Origin: Glutamicibacter soli
Lineage (GTDB): Bacteria; Actinomycetota; Actinomycetes; Actinomycetales; Micrococcaceae
Direction of reading: 5' to 3'
Length of the DNA: 64,000 bases
NCBI RefSeq assembly: GCF_003309065.1
Contig: NZ_POAF01000001.1
Location: 558,001 to 622,000 of the forward strand
The notes under the pieces were generated by a model. The model had not been told where the DNA came from. It made no database searches and was given only the letters and a program-made list of their open reading frames with translations. Below, piece by piece: positions 55,766 through 64,000 of this stretch (within the stretch, counting starts at the first letter, position 1; each line of letters begins with the position of its first letter). The translations under genes were made by a program, and so were the position numbers.

Positions 55766-56895
55766 TTAACGGATTCCTTCCCGGAGGTAGGTGCGGACGT
55801 GAGCGCCAGCAACGCGCTGGCGAGGGCCACGAACACGAAAAGCAGCAGCGCGACGACGTTGAGAACACCACCGACCTGCCATGCCAGCTGCCCACCCAAC
55901 CCGTTGCCGAGCCACAGGCGGATCACCAAGCCGGCATGCATGAGGATCACCGGCGGCCACATGGCCTGGCGGTAGGGAAGGTCGATGGCCAGTACGGCCG
56001 GCAGGATCGTGGGCGCATGGGCCATGATCATGGACATCACGAAGCCCAGGAAAACCGCGTGCACCGCAGTATCATAGGCGCCGGAGCCGGCCGGGTACCC
56101 CAGCATCCAGACGACGCCGGCAACCAGCAGCCAGAAGTAGCCGGCCAGCAGGCAGGCCGCCATGTAGCGCGGCGCGCCCTTCAACTTGACGGTGCGCCGC
56201 GCGACGTCGTTGACCGCCAGCCAGAGCACCAGTGCGCACAGCACCAGGCCGAAGAGCACGGTCCCGGCTTGGACGAACAGCGTGGACGCCGCGGCGGACA
56301 TGAGCAGCGCAACGTTGAGGACCACCGCCAGGGCTTGCGAGCGCGAGGTCAACTGGATGCGGGCCAGCTCAACCCGTTCCCCGGCGATGGTCATCACCAG
56401 GAACGCGGCCAGCCACGGCAGCAGCAAGGAGATCTCCACTCCGCCGGCGTACAGCACGGTGGCGCCCAGCCCGGCGCAGGCGCCGAGCATCTGGATCAGC
56501 ACCGCGTCGGCACGCTGCCTGCGCCACAACGGGTAGTAGGTGGCCAGCAGGGTGGCCATGCCCAGGATCAGCAGCGTTCCGGTCAGCGCCCGGGGCGCGG
56601 CGAACAGCTGGCTGCCACCGCCTAGCGCCAGCAGGACGGGCGCCGCGTAGCCCGCGGCCCGCCCCCAGGCCACCGCTCGCTCCAAGGCAATCAGCGCTCC
56701 GACAAACCCGAAGACCATGGCCAGCGAATGCGCCGGCCCCCACGCGGCAATCTGCACCGGGGCGGGTACATCCAGCAGGATCAGCGCCGCATCCAGCCCG
56801 GCCAGCAGGCACAGGCCAGCCGGGAGCATCAGGGCCAGGCGCCACCGTCCCCGGCGTTTGGGCCTGGACGGCGCAGCATAGGAGGCCGGGCTCAT
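55762..56895 (-). CDS. NnrS-like polytopic membrane protein
   Basis: A 377-residue protein with about twelve hydrophobic segments. Conserved histidines lie in HSLAMVFGFVGALIALERAV and AVHAVFLGFVMSMIMAHAPTILPAVL, the pattern of NnrS, a haem-copper membrane protein that helps cells stand NO stress. The gene sits between regulator and nitrite reductase with 4-bp overlaps on both sides, so it is part of the same transcript. Its N-terminal part also resembles the membrane domain of the reductase, pointing to a shared origin. Confidence 0.75.
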   Translation of the reverse strand: MSPASYAAPSRPKRRGRWRLALMLPAGLCLLAGLDAALILLDVPAPVQIAAWGPAHSLAMVFGFVGALIALERAVAWGRAAGYAAPVLLALGGGSQLFAAPRALTGTLLILGMATLLATYYPLWRRQRADAVLIQMLGACAGLGATVLYAGGVEISLLLPWLAAFLVMTIAGERVELARIQLTSRSQALAVVLNVALLMSAAASTLFVQAGTVLFGLVLCALVLWLAVNDVARRTVKLKGAPRYMAACLLAGYFWLLVAGVVWMLGYPAGSGAYDTAVHAVFLGFVMSMIMAHAPTILPAVLAIDLPYRQAMWPPVILMHAGLVIRLWLGNGLGGQLAWQVGGVLNVVALLLFVFVALASALLALTSAPTSGKESVK

Positions 56896-57557
56896 CGTTG
56901 CCCCTCGCGCTGTGGCGATAATTCAAGGCGGCAGCCGTGCTCCAGCGCGAACGGCAGGATCCGGCTTCCTGCAGGATCCCGTCCGTGGGACTGCAAGATC
57001 CCCCGCACGATCCCCAGATGCACGTTGCAGATGACCTGCGGGTTCTCCCGGGCCGCGCTGAGCAGCGGGCAGGAGAGCAGCGACACGCTGTGGTCGGCTT
57101 CGAGGCGGGGCGCAAAACCGAGCGCAGCCAGCGAGTCGATAACGGCGCCATGGGCATCGCCTTCCCGGGCGGCTTCTGGCAGCGTTGCGCCCCAGCGCTG
57201 GCCGGCCTCGATGCCGGCCCGGGCCGGGTTGTCGCTGAGCAGCGCCACCTGGTCGGCCAGTACGTTGGCCAGCGCGGCGAACGGCGAGGGGGTTGGCGCC
57301 GCGGCCCGCCAGATCCAAGCTGGCCGCCCGCGGCCGGCGGCGGGCGCGGACTCCCGCTGCACGTACCCGTCGGCAAGCAGCGCGTCCAGATGGCTCCGGA
57401 CAGTGTTCTCATGCAGGCCCATGAACTCGGCCACCTGAGGCAGGCTCAGGCCCTCGCTCCGCATTTCGACCAGCGACAGTATCCGCTCGCGGGTCGACGA
57501 GTGAACGCGCCCTCCTCCGCTGCGCCGGGGCGCTCCGCCATCCGGTCCTTTGCCCAT
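56892..57557 (-). CDS. Winged-helix regulator with a Cys-containing C-terminal domain
   Basis: A 221-residue protein: N-terminal winged helix (RILSLVEMRSEGLSLPQVAEFMGLHENTVRSHLDALLADGYVQRE), then a COG2345-like domain with SCPLLSAARENPQVICNVHLGIVRG and a last cysteine in EHGCRLEL. Three cysteines in this arrangement could hold an Fe-S cluster, as in SufR. It is the promoter-proximal gene ahead of the NnrS-like and nitrite reductase genes and is divergent from DUF2249, so it likely senses NO or oxygen and controls both units. The signal is inference. Confidence 0.72.
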   Translation of the reverse strand: MGKGPDGGAPRRSGGGRVHSSTRERILSLVEMRSEGLSLPQVAEFMGLHENTVRSHLDALLADGYVQRESAPAAGRGRPAWIWRAAAPTPSPFAALANVLADQVALLSDNPARAGIEAGQRWGATLPEAAREGDAHGAVIDSLAALGFAPRLEADHSVSLLSCPLLSAARENPQVICNVHLGIVRGILQSHGRDPAGSRILPFALEHGCRLELSPQREGQR

Positions 57558-57699
57558 GATTCCGCGCCTCCTTGGAGCCAGCTCTTTCCCGCCCCGCTAT
57601 TTTCTACTAAGTTAAGTGTAATAAAATAAATCGAACCGCACCACGCGGACCGGCATGCGCCCCACGCGACGACGCCGGACCAGGGCAAGGGAGCAGATC

Positions 57700-58014
57700 A
57701 TGACAGAACGCATCGAGATTTCCGGCAGCAGGGAAGAAGCCCTGAAGCAGCAGGCACCGGGCGGCTGCGCCTGCGGCGGGCATGACGAGGACCTCCCCCA
57801 GCTCGATGTCCAGGCGATCCCCCATGCGGTCCGCCACGCGGCCATCTTCGGCGCGCTGGATTCATTGCGGCCCGGCGCAGGCCTGGTGCTGTCGGCCACG
57901 CATAATCCGCTGCCGCTGCTGGCCCAGCTGCGGCAGCGCGATGCGACGGTCTTCGAGGTCAGCTACCTCGAAGAAGGCCCGCAGCGGTGGAAGCTCAAGT
58001 TCGTGCGCAGCTAG
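57700..58014 (+). CDS. DUF2249 protein
   Basis: A 104-residue protein. It has a Cys/His-rich patch (GGCACGGHDED) ahead of LPQLDVQAIPHAVRHAAIFGALDSL, then the TusA-like fold of DUF2249 (GAGLVLSATHNPLPLLAQLRQRD) ending with RWKLKFVRS. Such proteins accompany nitrite/nitric oxide genes in many bacteria, with unknown role. The ATG at 57700 has AAGGGAG 8 nt upstream. It is divergent from the Cys-containing regulator across a 142-bp AT-rich promoter region. Confidence 0.85.
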   Translation: MTERIEISGSREEALKQQAPGGCACGGHDEDLPQLDVQAIPHAVRHAAIFGALDSLRPGAGLVLSATHNPLPLLAQLRQRDATVFEVSYLEEGPQRWKLKFVRS

Positions 58015-58025
58015 CCGGTCGAAAC

Positions 58026-58085
58026 AGCGATGGCCCCGGCCTGCGCGAAACCCGTTGAGGTTTCGCGCAGGCCGGGGCCATCGCT
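58026..58085. terminator. Very long bidirectional hairpin
   Basis: A perfect 26-bp stem (58026-58051 with 58060-58085) and an 8-nt loop fill the gap between the convergent DUF2249 and mnmA genes. No T-run, so termination would rest on stem strength alone. Confidence 0.85.
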
Positions 58086-58110
58086 CGTGAAGCGCAATCC
58101 TTGGGGCGCG

Positions 58111-59247
58111 TTATCCGACCTTCGCCGGATCCCAGGCGCTGGAGCGGGCGGAGTCGATGGTCGCCTGGCCCAGCACTCGGCTGCCCTGGTAGACGACCAT
58201 GGTCTGGCCCGGGGCGACGCCGCGCATTCCTTCGGGCAGGTTGACCACCAGTTCGTCGCGGCCCTCGGCCGAGCGTTCCATGTGGGCCACCGCGGCGACC
58301 GGGTCGCCGTGGGCGCGCACCTGCACCATGCAGTCGAATTCGGCGCCGCTGGCCACTTCCCCGATGGGCAGTCCGGCCCAGGAGATGCGGATGCCGCGCA
58401 GCTGGTCCACGGCCAGCAGGGCCTCCGGGCCGACGATGACCTTGTTTTCCTTCGGGCGGATCTCCAGCACGAAGCGCGGCTTGCCGTCCGCAGCCGGGCG
58501 GCCCAGGCGCAGCCCCTTGCGCTGCCCGACGGTGAAGGCCTGGGCTCCGGCGTGCTCGCCGAGCTCGTTGCCCTCGTGGTCGACGATCGCGCCGGGCTTC
58601 ATCTCGATGCGTTCGGCCAGCCAGCCGCGGGTGTCGCCGTCGGGGATGAAGCAGATGTCGTAGCTGTCCGGCTTGTTCGCCACGGTCAGGCCGCGGGCGG
58701 CCGCCTCGGCGCGCACCTCGGCCTTGGACGGGGTTTCGGCCAGCGGGAACATGCAGTGCTCCAGCTGCTCGTGGGTCAGCACACCCAGCACATAGGACTG
58801 GTCCTTGGCCCAGTCGGCGGCGCGGTGCAGTTCCGGATTGCCCTGCTCGTCGCGCAGCACCTTGGCGTAGTGGCCGGTGCAGACCGCGTCGAAGCCCAGG
58901 GCCAGCGCCTTTTCCAGCAGGGCGGCGAACTTGATCTTCTCATTGCAGCGCATGCACGGGTTCGGGGTGCGGCCTGCCTCGTACTCCGAAACGAAGTCGT
59001 CCACCACGTCCTCGGCGAAACGGTCGGAGAAATCCCACACGTAGAACGGGATGCCCAGCTTGTCGCAGGCGCGCCAGGCGTCGTTGGAGTCCTCCACCGT
59101 GCAGCAGCCGCGCGAGCCGGTGCGCAGGGTTCCGGGCATGCGCGAGAGGGCCAGGTGCACGCCGACCACGTCGTGGCCGGCCTCGACCGCACGGGCCGCG
59201 GCGACCGCCGAGTCCACGCCGCCGGACATTGCTGCTAGTACCTTCAT
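58111..59247 (-). CDS. mnmA: MnmA, tRNA-specific 2-thiouridylase
   Basis: Thiolates U34 of Lys, Glu and Gln tRNAs. It has the PP-loop [13 protein letters not shown], a first catalytic cysteine in [18 protein letters not shown], and the second cysteine in [12 protein letters not shown]. Length is 378 residues. The ATG overlaps the stop of the cysteine desulfurase by 4 bp, so sulfur donor and acceptor are made together. Confidence 0.96.
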   Translation of the reverse strand: MKVLAAMSGGVDSAVAAARAVEAGHDVVGVHLALSRMPGTLRTGSRGCCTVEDSNDAWRACDKLGIPFYVWDFSDRFAEDVVDDFVSEYEAGRTPNPCMRCNEKIKFAALLEKALALGFDAVCTGHYAKVLRDEQGNPELHRAADWAKDQSYVLGVLTHEQLEHCMFPLAETPSKAEVRAEAAARGLTVANKPDSYDICFIPDGDTRGWLAERIEMKPGAIVDHEGNELGEHAGAQAFTVGQRKGLRLGRPAADGKPRFVLEIRPKENKVIVGPEALLAVDQLRGIRISWAGLPIGEVASGAEFDCMVQVRAHGDPVAAVAHMERSAEGRDELVVNLPEGMRGVAPGQTMVVYQGSRVLGQATIDSARSSAWDPAKVG

Positions 59248-60479
59248 CGCGTAAAACCCGTTCCTGCCGTGTGGATGCTGCTTTCATCGGCTGCCATTCC
59301 AGCCTTCCTTGCCCGCTCATAGGCCTGCGGCAAGGCTTCCAATAATGCGTCAACGTCTGCCCGGGTGGATCTATGCCCCAGTGTGAAACGTTGCACACTG
59401 CGCGCCGACCGGGCATCCCGGCCCATTGCCAGCAGCACATGGGAGGGCTGCGGGACCCCGGCTGTGCACGCCGATCCGGTGGAGGAGGCGATCCCCAGCA
59501 TGTCCAGCACGAACAGCAGTGAATCCCCCTCGCATTCGGGGAAGGTGAAGTGCAGGTTCCCCGGCAGCCGGGCGCCCCGGTTCTCCGCGTCGCGCGGGCC
59601 GTTGAGCACCGCCTCGGGGACCAGCTGCGAAATCCGCTGCACCGCGTATTCGCGCAACCCGCTCAGCCGCGCGGCTTCCTCGGCGAGGTGCTCCGCGACT
59701 TCCGTGGCGGCCGCGGCGAAGCCTGCCGCCGCCGCCGCGTTCAGCGTTCCCGAACGCATTTTCCGTTCATGTCCTCCGCCATGCTGGACCGGCATCAGGG
59801 TCACGTCGCGGCGCACCAGCAGTCCGCCGATGCCCACCGGGCCGCCGATCTTGTGGGCGCTGATGGACATGGCCGCCAGCTTCGAGGCCGCGAAGTCGGT
59901 GGGCACCGCGCCGAAAGCCTGCACCGCGTCGCTGTGCGCGGGGATCCCGTACCCGGCCAGCAGGGCCGCGAATTCAGGGACCGGCTGCACGGTGCCGACC
60001 TCGTTGTTGGCCCACATGATGGTGCCCAGCGCGATGCGTTCGTGGTGCTCATCGAGCAGGGCGCGCACGCCGTCCAGGTCCAGCACGCCGTCGGCGTCCA
60101 CCGGCATCCAGCACAGTTCGGCCTGCTCGTGCTCTGCCAGCCAGGTGACGGTGTCCAGCACCGCATGGTGCTCGATCCCGGATACCAGGATCATCCGCGC
60201 CGCGGGGTTGGAGTCCACGCGGTTCCAGAACAGGCCCTTGAGCGCCAAGTTGTCTGATTCGGTGCCGCCGGAGGTGAAGATCAGCTCGCTGGAATGCGCG
60301 CCGGCCGCGGCCGCGATCGCGATGCGCGCATCATCGACCACGCGGTTGGCGCGACGGCCAGCCGCATGCAGCGACGAGGGGTTGCCGGTGGCAGCGAACT
60401 GGGCGGTGATGGCGGCCAGCGCCGCCGGGGTCATGTCCGTGGTTGCCGCGTGGTCCAGGTATACGGCGGAAGTATTCAT
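59244..60479 (-). CDS. Cysteine desulfurase (NifS/IscS type)
   Basis: PLP enzyme that takes sulfur from cysteine as a protein-bound persulfide. It shows [10 protein letters not shown], the ESDNLALKG region, the PLP lysine in [13 protein letters not shown], and the catalytic cysteine in [22 protein letters not shown]. Length is 411 residues. Coupling to mnmA makes tRNA thiolation its most likely main job. ATG start; the ribosome site is modest (GGAAGG). Confidence 0.94.
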   Translation of the reverse strand: MNTSAVYLDHAATTDMTPAALAAITAQFAATGNPSSLHAAGRRANRVVDDARIAIAAAAGAHSSELIFTSGGTESDNLALKGLFWNRVDSNPAARMILVSGIEHHAVLDTVTWLAEHEQAELCWMPVDADGVLDLDGVRALLDEHHERIALGTIMWANNEVGTVQPVPEFAALLAGYGIPAHSDAVQAFGAVPTDFAASKLAAMSISAHKIGGPVGIGGLLVRRDVTLMPVQHGGGHERKMRSGTLNAAAAAGFAAAATEVAEHLAEEAARLSGLREYAVQRISQLVPEAVLNGPRDAENRGARLPGNLHFTFPECEGDSLLFVLDMLGIASSTGSACTAGVPQPSHVLLAMGRDARSARSVQRFTLGHRSTRADVDALLEALPQAYERARKAGMAADESSIHTAGTGFTR

Positions 60480-60508
60480 ATCCCTTCCATGGTACGAGCT
60501 TCGCGCAC

Positions 60509-61315
60509 CTAGTTTGAATGGCCGATCCGTGTGAATTGCCCGACCTCGATGGCTTCGAGGCCCGGATCCTTCAAGATCGCCTCGATCAGCGCGGAGGGCC
60601 CGCCGATCAGCGTGCAGTCATCATAGGGCTCGGTGGACAGCATCCACGAACGGTCCTCGGGGAACACCAGCGCGGGACGCTGGCGCTGCTCCCCCGCCGC
60701 AGTCTTCGCCCACAGCGGGTCGCTCAGGAACGCCGCGTCGGCCTGGAATAGGTGGTAGTTGCGGTAGCCGCCGCCCAGGTCCAGCGGACCGGGGGCCAGG
60801 TCCTGAACCGCGAAGGCCGGCTTCTGCGCCTCGGCGAGCGCGGCGGCATGGGCCGCGGCATTCTGCTCGTCGCTCAGCGCAGGATCCGGTTCCAGCTCGA
60901 TCTGGATGCGCTCGCCGCCTTCAATGAAGGCATAGCCCGCCCAGAGGCCCAGCACGAAGTCCTGCTTCCCGCTGGCCTGGATCAGCTGCAGGGCCAGGTC
61001 CTTCCACTGGTTCGCCGGCAGCTCGTCCAGCGGCAGGTCGGTGTCGACCCAGGCGTCCTCGGCAACCGGGTTGCCCTGGGCATCCAGTCCGGCAACCGTT
61101 TCAAACGAATCGGCGGCGGTCAGCACGTGGTGGCGGCTGGCGGCCACGGTGGACCAGCGCACCTGCCGGTCCTCCTCGTCCAGCGCCGGATGCAGGATGC
61201 GGGCATAGCGTTCATAGCCGACCGGCACCTGGGCGGTGACCGTCAGCGGGTCGGCATCGGCGCAGGCGTCGATGATCCATTGGCCGTATTCAGCGGATAC
61301 ATGGGAAAACTGCAT
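60509..61315 (-). CDS. Conserved hypothetical protein
   Basis: A 268-residue soluble acidic protein with no signal peptide or membrane segment. It contains LTAADSFETVAGLD, LGLWAGYAFIEGGE, a Gln/Ala-rich helix (DEQNAAAHAAALAEAQKP), YRNYHLFQADAAFLSDPLW and RSWMLSTEPYDDCTLIGG. No known domain is recognised. It is 29 bp upstream of the cysteine desulfurase gene in the same direction and may share its transcript. Confidence 0.7.
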   Translation of the reverse strand: MQFSHVSAEYGQWIIDACADADPLTVTAQVPVGYERYARILHPALDEEDRQVRWSTVAASRHHVLTAADSFETVAGLDAQGNPVAEDAWVDTDLPLDELPANQWKDLALQLIQASGKQDFVLGLWAGYAFIEGGERIQIELEPDPALSDEQNAAAHAAALAEAQKPAFAVQDLAPGPLDLGGGYRNYHLFQADAAFLSDPLWAKTAAGEQRQRPALVFPEDRSWMLSTEPYDDCTLIGGPSALIEAILKDPGLEAIEVGQFTRIGHSN

Positions 61316-61430
61316 GTCCTAAGACTACCGAGCCGAACGCCTGCCACCACGGGTTTTGCCCGGTGCAGTGATATGAATGATGAAGTAGGTCCGAACCCGT
61401 CAGCCAGCCACTTCAAGGGAGCCGCCACCG

Positions 61431-62357
61431 ATGTACTTGCCAGATCTGCTGGTCCCGGTTCACCAGTTCGCCCGCCGGAGCATCGATTTCTCGCGCCGGA
61501 TCGCGGTGATGGCGGTGATTAACCGCACTCCGGATTCCTTCTACGACGCCGGGTCGACGTTCGGGCTGGACGAGGCGGTGGCGGCGGCGCTGCGCGCGGT
61601 GGAGGCCGGGGCGGACTGGGTGGACATCGGCGGGGTGCCGTTTTCCCCGGGACCGGAACTGCCCTGGCGGGAGGAGGCGGAGCGCGTGGTCCCGGTCATC
61701 CGCGAGGTGCGCCGCCACAGCGACGTGGTGATTTCCGCCGACACCTTCCACCCTCTGGTCGCGCAGGCGGCCATCGACGCCGGCGCCGACGTCATCAACG
61801 ACACCACCGGCCTGGCCTACCCCGAGCTGGCCAAGGTGGTGGCCGAGAACGACGTGCACCTGGTGCTGACCCATTCGCTGGCCAAGCCCCGCACCACCTA
61901 CCCCCGCCCGCACTACGACGACGTGCTAGCCGAGGTGCGCCGCTACCTGCAGGACAAGGTTCAGCTGGCCAAGGACGTCGGCATCAAGGATTCGAAGCTC
62001 ATCGTCGACCCCGGGCACGACCTGAACAAGAACACCCGCCATACTCTCGATCTGACCGCCGGTTTCCAGGCCATCGCCGAACTGGGCTACCCGGCTCTGG
62101 CGGCGGTGTCCAACAAGGACTTCATCGGGGAGACCCTGGACCTGCCGAAGTCCGAGCGCATGCTCGGTTCCATGGTCGCGGCCACGATGTGCGCCATGGG
62201 CGGGGCGCGGATCCTGCGGATGCACAACATCCCGGAATCCGTGCAGACCGTGCGTCTGATCGAAGCCGCCCAGGGCTGGCGCCAGCCGGTGCGGCAGATC
62301 CACAATATGGGAGACGTCAATCCCCCGGCGCATCCCGAACGCAAAGCCAGCGCCTAG
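61431..62357 (+). CDS. FolP2-like dihydropteroate synthase homologue
   Basis: TIM-barrel pterin-binding protein of 308 residues: AVMAVINRTPDSFYDAG, DWVDIGGVPFSPG, ISADTF and VINDTTGLA. At two sites it departs from working dihydropteroate synthases: DPGHDLNKN in place of the usual DPGIGFGK, and SNKDFIGE in place of SRK-x-[FM]. In mycobacteria the second copy FolP2 lacks synthase activity, and this protein looks like that group. The ATG has GGGAG 9 nt upstream. The RibD-like gene follows 17 bp later. Confidence 0.82.
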   Translation: MYLPDLLVPVHQFARRSIDFSRRIAVMAVINRTPDSFYDAGSTFGLDEAVAAALRAVEAGADWVDIGGVPFSPGPELPWREEAERVVPVIREVRRHSDVVISADTFHPLVAQAAIDAGADVINDTTGLAYPELAKVVAENDVHLVLTHSLAKPRTTYPRPHYDDVLAEVRRYLQDKVQLAKDVGIKDSKLIVDPGHDLNKNTRHTLDLTAGFQAIAELGYPALAAVSNKDFIGETLDLPKSERMLGSMVAATMCAMGGARILRMHNIPESVQTVRLIEAAQGWRQPVRQIHNMGDVNPPAHPERKASA

Positions 62358-62374
62358 AGCATCCGAGGAGATCC

Positions 62375-63112
62375 ATGCGAGCCCTGCTGCCCCAGCCCAT
62401 TGACCACGTCGACGACGAGTATCTGCTCTCCCGCTACGCCAGCACCCGGCGGCCGTTCGTCCGCTTCAACTTCGTCTCCAGCGTCGACGGCAGCGCGCAG
62501 CTCGGCGGGCTGTCGGCAGCGCTCGGCTCCGACGGGGACCAAAGGATCTTCAACCTCCTGCGCCGGCCGGCGCAGGTGGTGCTGGTCGGCTCCGGCACGG
62601 TCCACGCCGAGGGGTACGCCGGCCCGCTGGTCTCCGACGCGGACCAGGCCTGGCGCACCGCCCGCGGGCTGGGCGCCCACCCGGTGCTCGCCATCGTGTC
62701 CTACCATCTGTCCATCGCCCCGGACGCCGAGGTGCTGACGTCCTCGCCCGGGCCGGTGCTGCTCTACACCTGCGAGCAGGTCACCGGGCAGCAGCGCGAC
62801 AGCTATCCGGAGCATGTCCAGCTGGTCCAGGTCGCGGACAACGGCCAGGGCCCGGACCCGGCGCAGATCGTCGCCGACCTCGATTCGCGGGGCCTGCAGG
62901 CCATCCATGCCGAAGGCGGACCACACATCTTCGGGCAATTCGTCGCCGCCGGCCAGGTCGATTCCCTGTGCGTGAGCTACTCCCCGGTCCTGGCCGCCGG
63001 CGCGGGGTCGCGCATCGCCCGCTCGCAGAGCGAGCAGCAGCGCAGCCTGACGCTGCATACCCTGCTGGAGGAAGACTCGATGCTGTTCGCGGAGTACCGC
63101 GCCGACCGCTAG
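62375..63112 (+). CDS. RibD C-terminal-like pyrimidine reductase
   Basis: NAD(P)H-binding reductase fold of the riboflavin-type deaminase/reductase family, reductase part only (245 residues): RPFVRFNFVSSVDGSAQL, VVLVGSGTVHAEGYAG, IHAEGGPHIFGQFVAAGQVDSLCVSYSPVLAG-like end. No deaminase domain and no other rib genes are nearby, so riboflavin synthesis is not certain. The ATG at 62375 has GAGGAG 5 nt upstream. Its stop overlaps the convergent kinase gene by 4 bp. Confidence 0.85.
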   Translation: MRALLPQPIDHVDDEYLLSRYASTRRPFVRFNFVSSVDGSAQLGGLSAALGSDGDQRIFNLLRRPAQVVLVGSGTVHAEGYAGPLVSDADQAWRTARGLGAHPVLAIVSYHLSIAPDAEVLTSSPGPVLLYTCEQVTGQQRDSYPEHVQLVQVADNGQGPDPAQIVADLDSRGLQAIHAEGGPHIFGQFVAAGQVDSLCVSYSPVLAAGAGSRIARSQSEQQRSLTLHTLLEEDSMLFAEYRADR

Positions 63113-64000
63113 CGCATCAGGTGCAGTGCGCCGGGAGCAACCCGCACGCTGAATGCTCCGCGGCCCAGCAGTTCACCGTCGGCGTAGCAGTCTTCCGAGG
63201 TCTCCACGCGGAATGCCTTCGCCCTGACGGCGACCCGGAACGGATGGTTTCTCCCGGCAAGTATCCGCGGTACATGCCTGAGCACCGGGGCGATCCGCTC
63301 GCCGCGCACCAGCGACAGGTCCGCCAGCCCGTCGTCGAATTCGGCCGAAGCGAACAACGTGATGCCGCCGCCCAGCGAACGGATATTGGCGATGCTCGCG
63401 GCCAACGCCGGTCCCCGGTACTCCAGCCCGCCGGTGTCGACCTCGGTGCAGAAGGCCTTGAGCTTCGGGATGCATAGCAGCAGCGCGGCGACATAGCGCA
63501 GCGAACCCAGCCGGCGCGGCAGCCGGTTGGCGCGGGCGTTGACCGTTGCCTCGAATCCCCAGGAGATCGCTCCGACAGTCAGCCGCACGATCTGCGGGGC
63601 CTCGTCGAATTCGACTTCCAACAGGTCGACCGGGTGCGCTGCAGCGCTCCCGGCGATGAATGCGGCGACCCGGTCCATCGACTGCGCCGGATTGGCGTCC
63701 CGGAGCATGCGCCAGGTATCGTTGCCGCTGCCCGCCGGGATGATCCCGAGCGGAATCCCGGTTCGTGCCAGGACCTGCACCACGTGGTGGATCAGCCCGT
63801 CACCGCCCACGACCACCACTGCGTCCGCGGACTTCAGCTGCGCGGCGATCCGCGCCGTCGGCTGGGAGGAGACGTCGAGCAGGTGCGCCACGGTGCCCGC
63901 ATCCGCCAGCCGTCCGGCCAACTGCCTGGCGCGGCGCCATCCCAGTCCCCTGCCCGAGGCGGGGTGGAAAACGATCTGAAGGCGCTCGAAGCGTTGCTGG
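63109..64000 (-). CDS. Diacylglycerol/lipid kinase family protein (5' end outside window)
   Basis: ATP-dependent lipid kinase of the DagK/YegS type. The catalytic loop VVVGGDGLIHHVVQ and the nucleotide-binding GIIPAGSGNDTWRMLR are present, and the beta-sandwich C-terminal domain ends GAFSVRVAPGALHLMR. The open frame runs through the window edge: upstream of the first internal start the sequence still reads LQIVFHPASGRGLGWRRARQ, the family N-terminus. The substrate lipid cannot be told. Confidence 0.88.
   Translation of the reverse strand, partial: QQRFERLQIVFHPASGRGLGWRRARQLAGRLADAGTVAHLLDVSSQPTARIAAQLKSADAVVVVGGDGLIHHVVQVLARTGIPLGIIPAGSGNDTWRMLRDANPAQSMDRVAAFIAGSAAAHPVDLLEVEFDEAPQIVRLTVGAISWGFEATVNARANRLPRRLGSLRYVAALLLCIPKLKAFCTEVDTGGLEYRGPALAASIANIRSLGGGITLFASAEFDDGLADLSLVRGERIAPVLRHVPRILAGRNHPFRVAVRAKAFRVETSEDCYADGELLGRGAFSVRVAPGALHLMR

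Overview
The window looks like a chromosomal stretch of a high-GC actinobacterium of the Micrococcaceae (Arthrobacter/Glutamicibacter-like). The evidence is gene content and order: a full dcw cluster, mtrA-mtrB-lpqB-comF-hpf-secA, DUF3040, an Rv2175c homologue, an Rv3235-family gene, the large actinobacterial NAD-glutamate dehydrogenase, and a MurE whose substrate loop is of the L-lysine type. The genus is inference; no rRNA or tRNA gene was seen.

Region 1 (1-12,274, minus strand) is the cell-wall/division cluster, transcribed mraZ-rsmH-ftsL-ftsI-murE-murF-mraY-murD-ftsW-murG, with many start/stop overlaps. murG runs off the left edge. Four GTGGAG-type boxes at exact 10-bp spacing overlap the mraZ promoter and are the likely MraZ operator. 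Region 2 (12,275-24,501) holds DUF3040, dinB, a polyprenyl diphosphate synthase, an Rv2175c-like DNA-binding protein, a secreted five-LysM lytic transglycosylase, and a PdtaS-like histidine kinase directly behind a 1,611-residue glutamate dehydrogenase.

Region 3 (24,589-33,288) has a small locus of unknown role beside secA: a MinD/CpaE-like ATPase with an Arg-substituted P-loop, a SAF-domain membrane protein, a hypothetical protein, a membrane LysM protein and an Rv3235-family protein. SecA, a YcaQ/AlkX-like protein (with a start-codon puzzle) and the long ribosome hibernation factor follow. Region 4 (33,449-45,832) carries comF, lpqB, mtrB, mtrA, a short MetE-like protein with chorismate mutase, and a complete peptide ABC transporter operon.

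Region 5 (about 47,570-52,100) is foreign: a mobilisation module (frameshifted mobC, a MOBP-type relaxase, and a mobB-like gene that starts inside the relaxase frame) joined to a minimal mercury-resistance unit (merR, merA, small MerT/MerF-like transporter). No integrase, transposase or replication gene is visible. Its right edge coincides with an 18-bp perfect palindrome and a luciferase-like monooxygenase gene cut off after 84 codons; its left edge abuts what looks like the 3' end of a lost gene.

Region 6 (52,554-58,085) is a nitrogen-oxide cluster: a 901-residue fusion of a polytopic membrane domain, a cupredoxin and a complete copper nitrite reductase, a NnrS-like membrane protein, a Cys-containing winged-helix regulator (three genes overlapping by 4 bp each) and a divergent DUF2249 gene. 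Region 7 (58,111-64,000) contains mnmA with its cysteine desulfurase (tRNA 2-thiolation), a hypothetical gene, a FolP2-like pterin-binding protein, a RibD-like reductase and a diacylglycerol-kinase-family gene that runs off the right edge.
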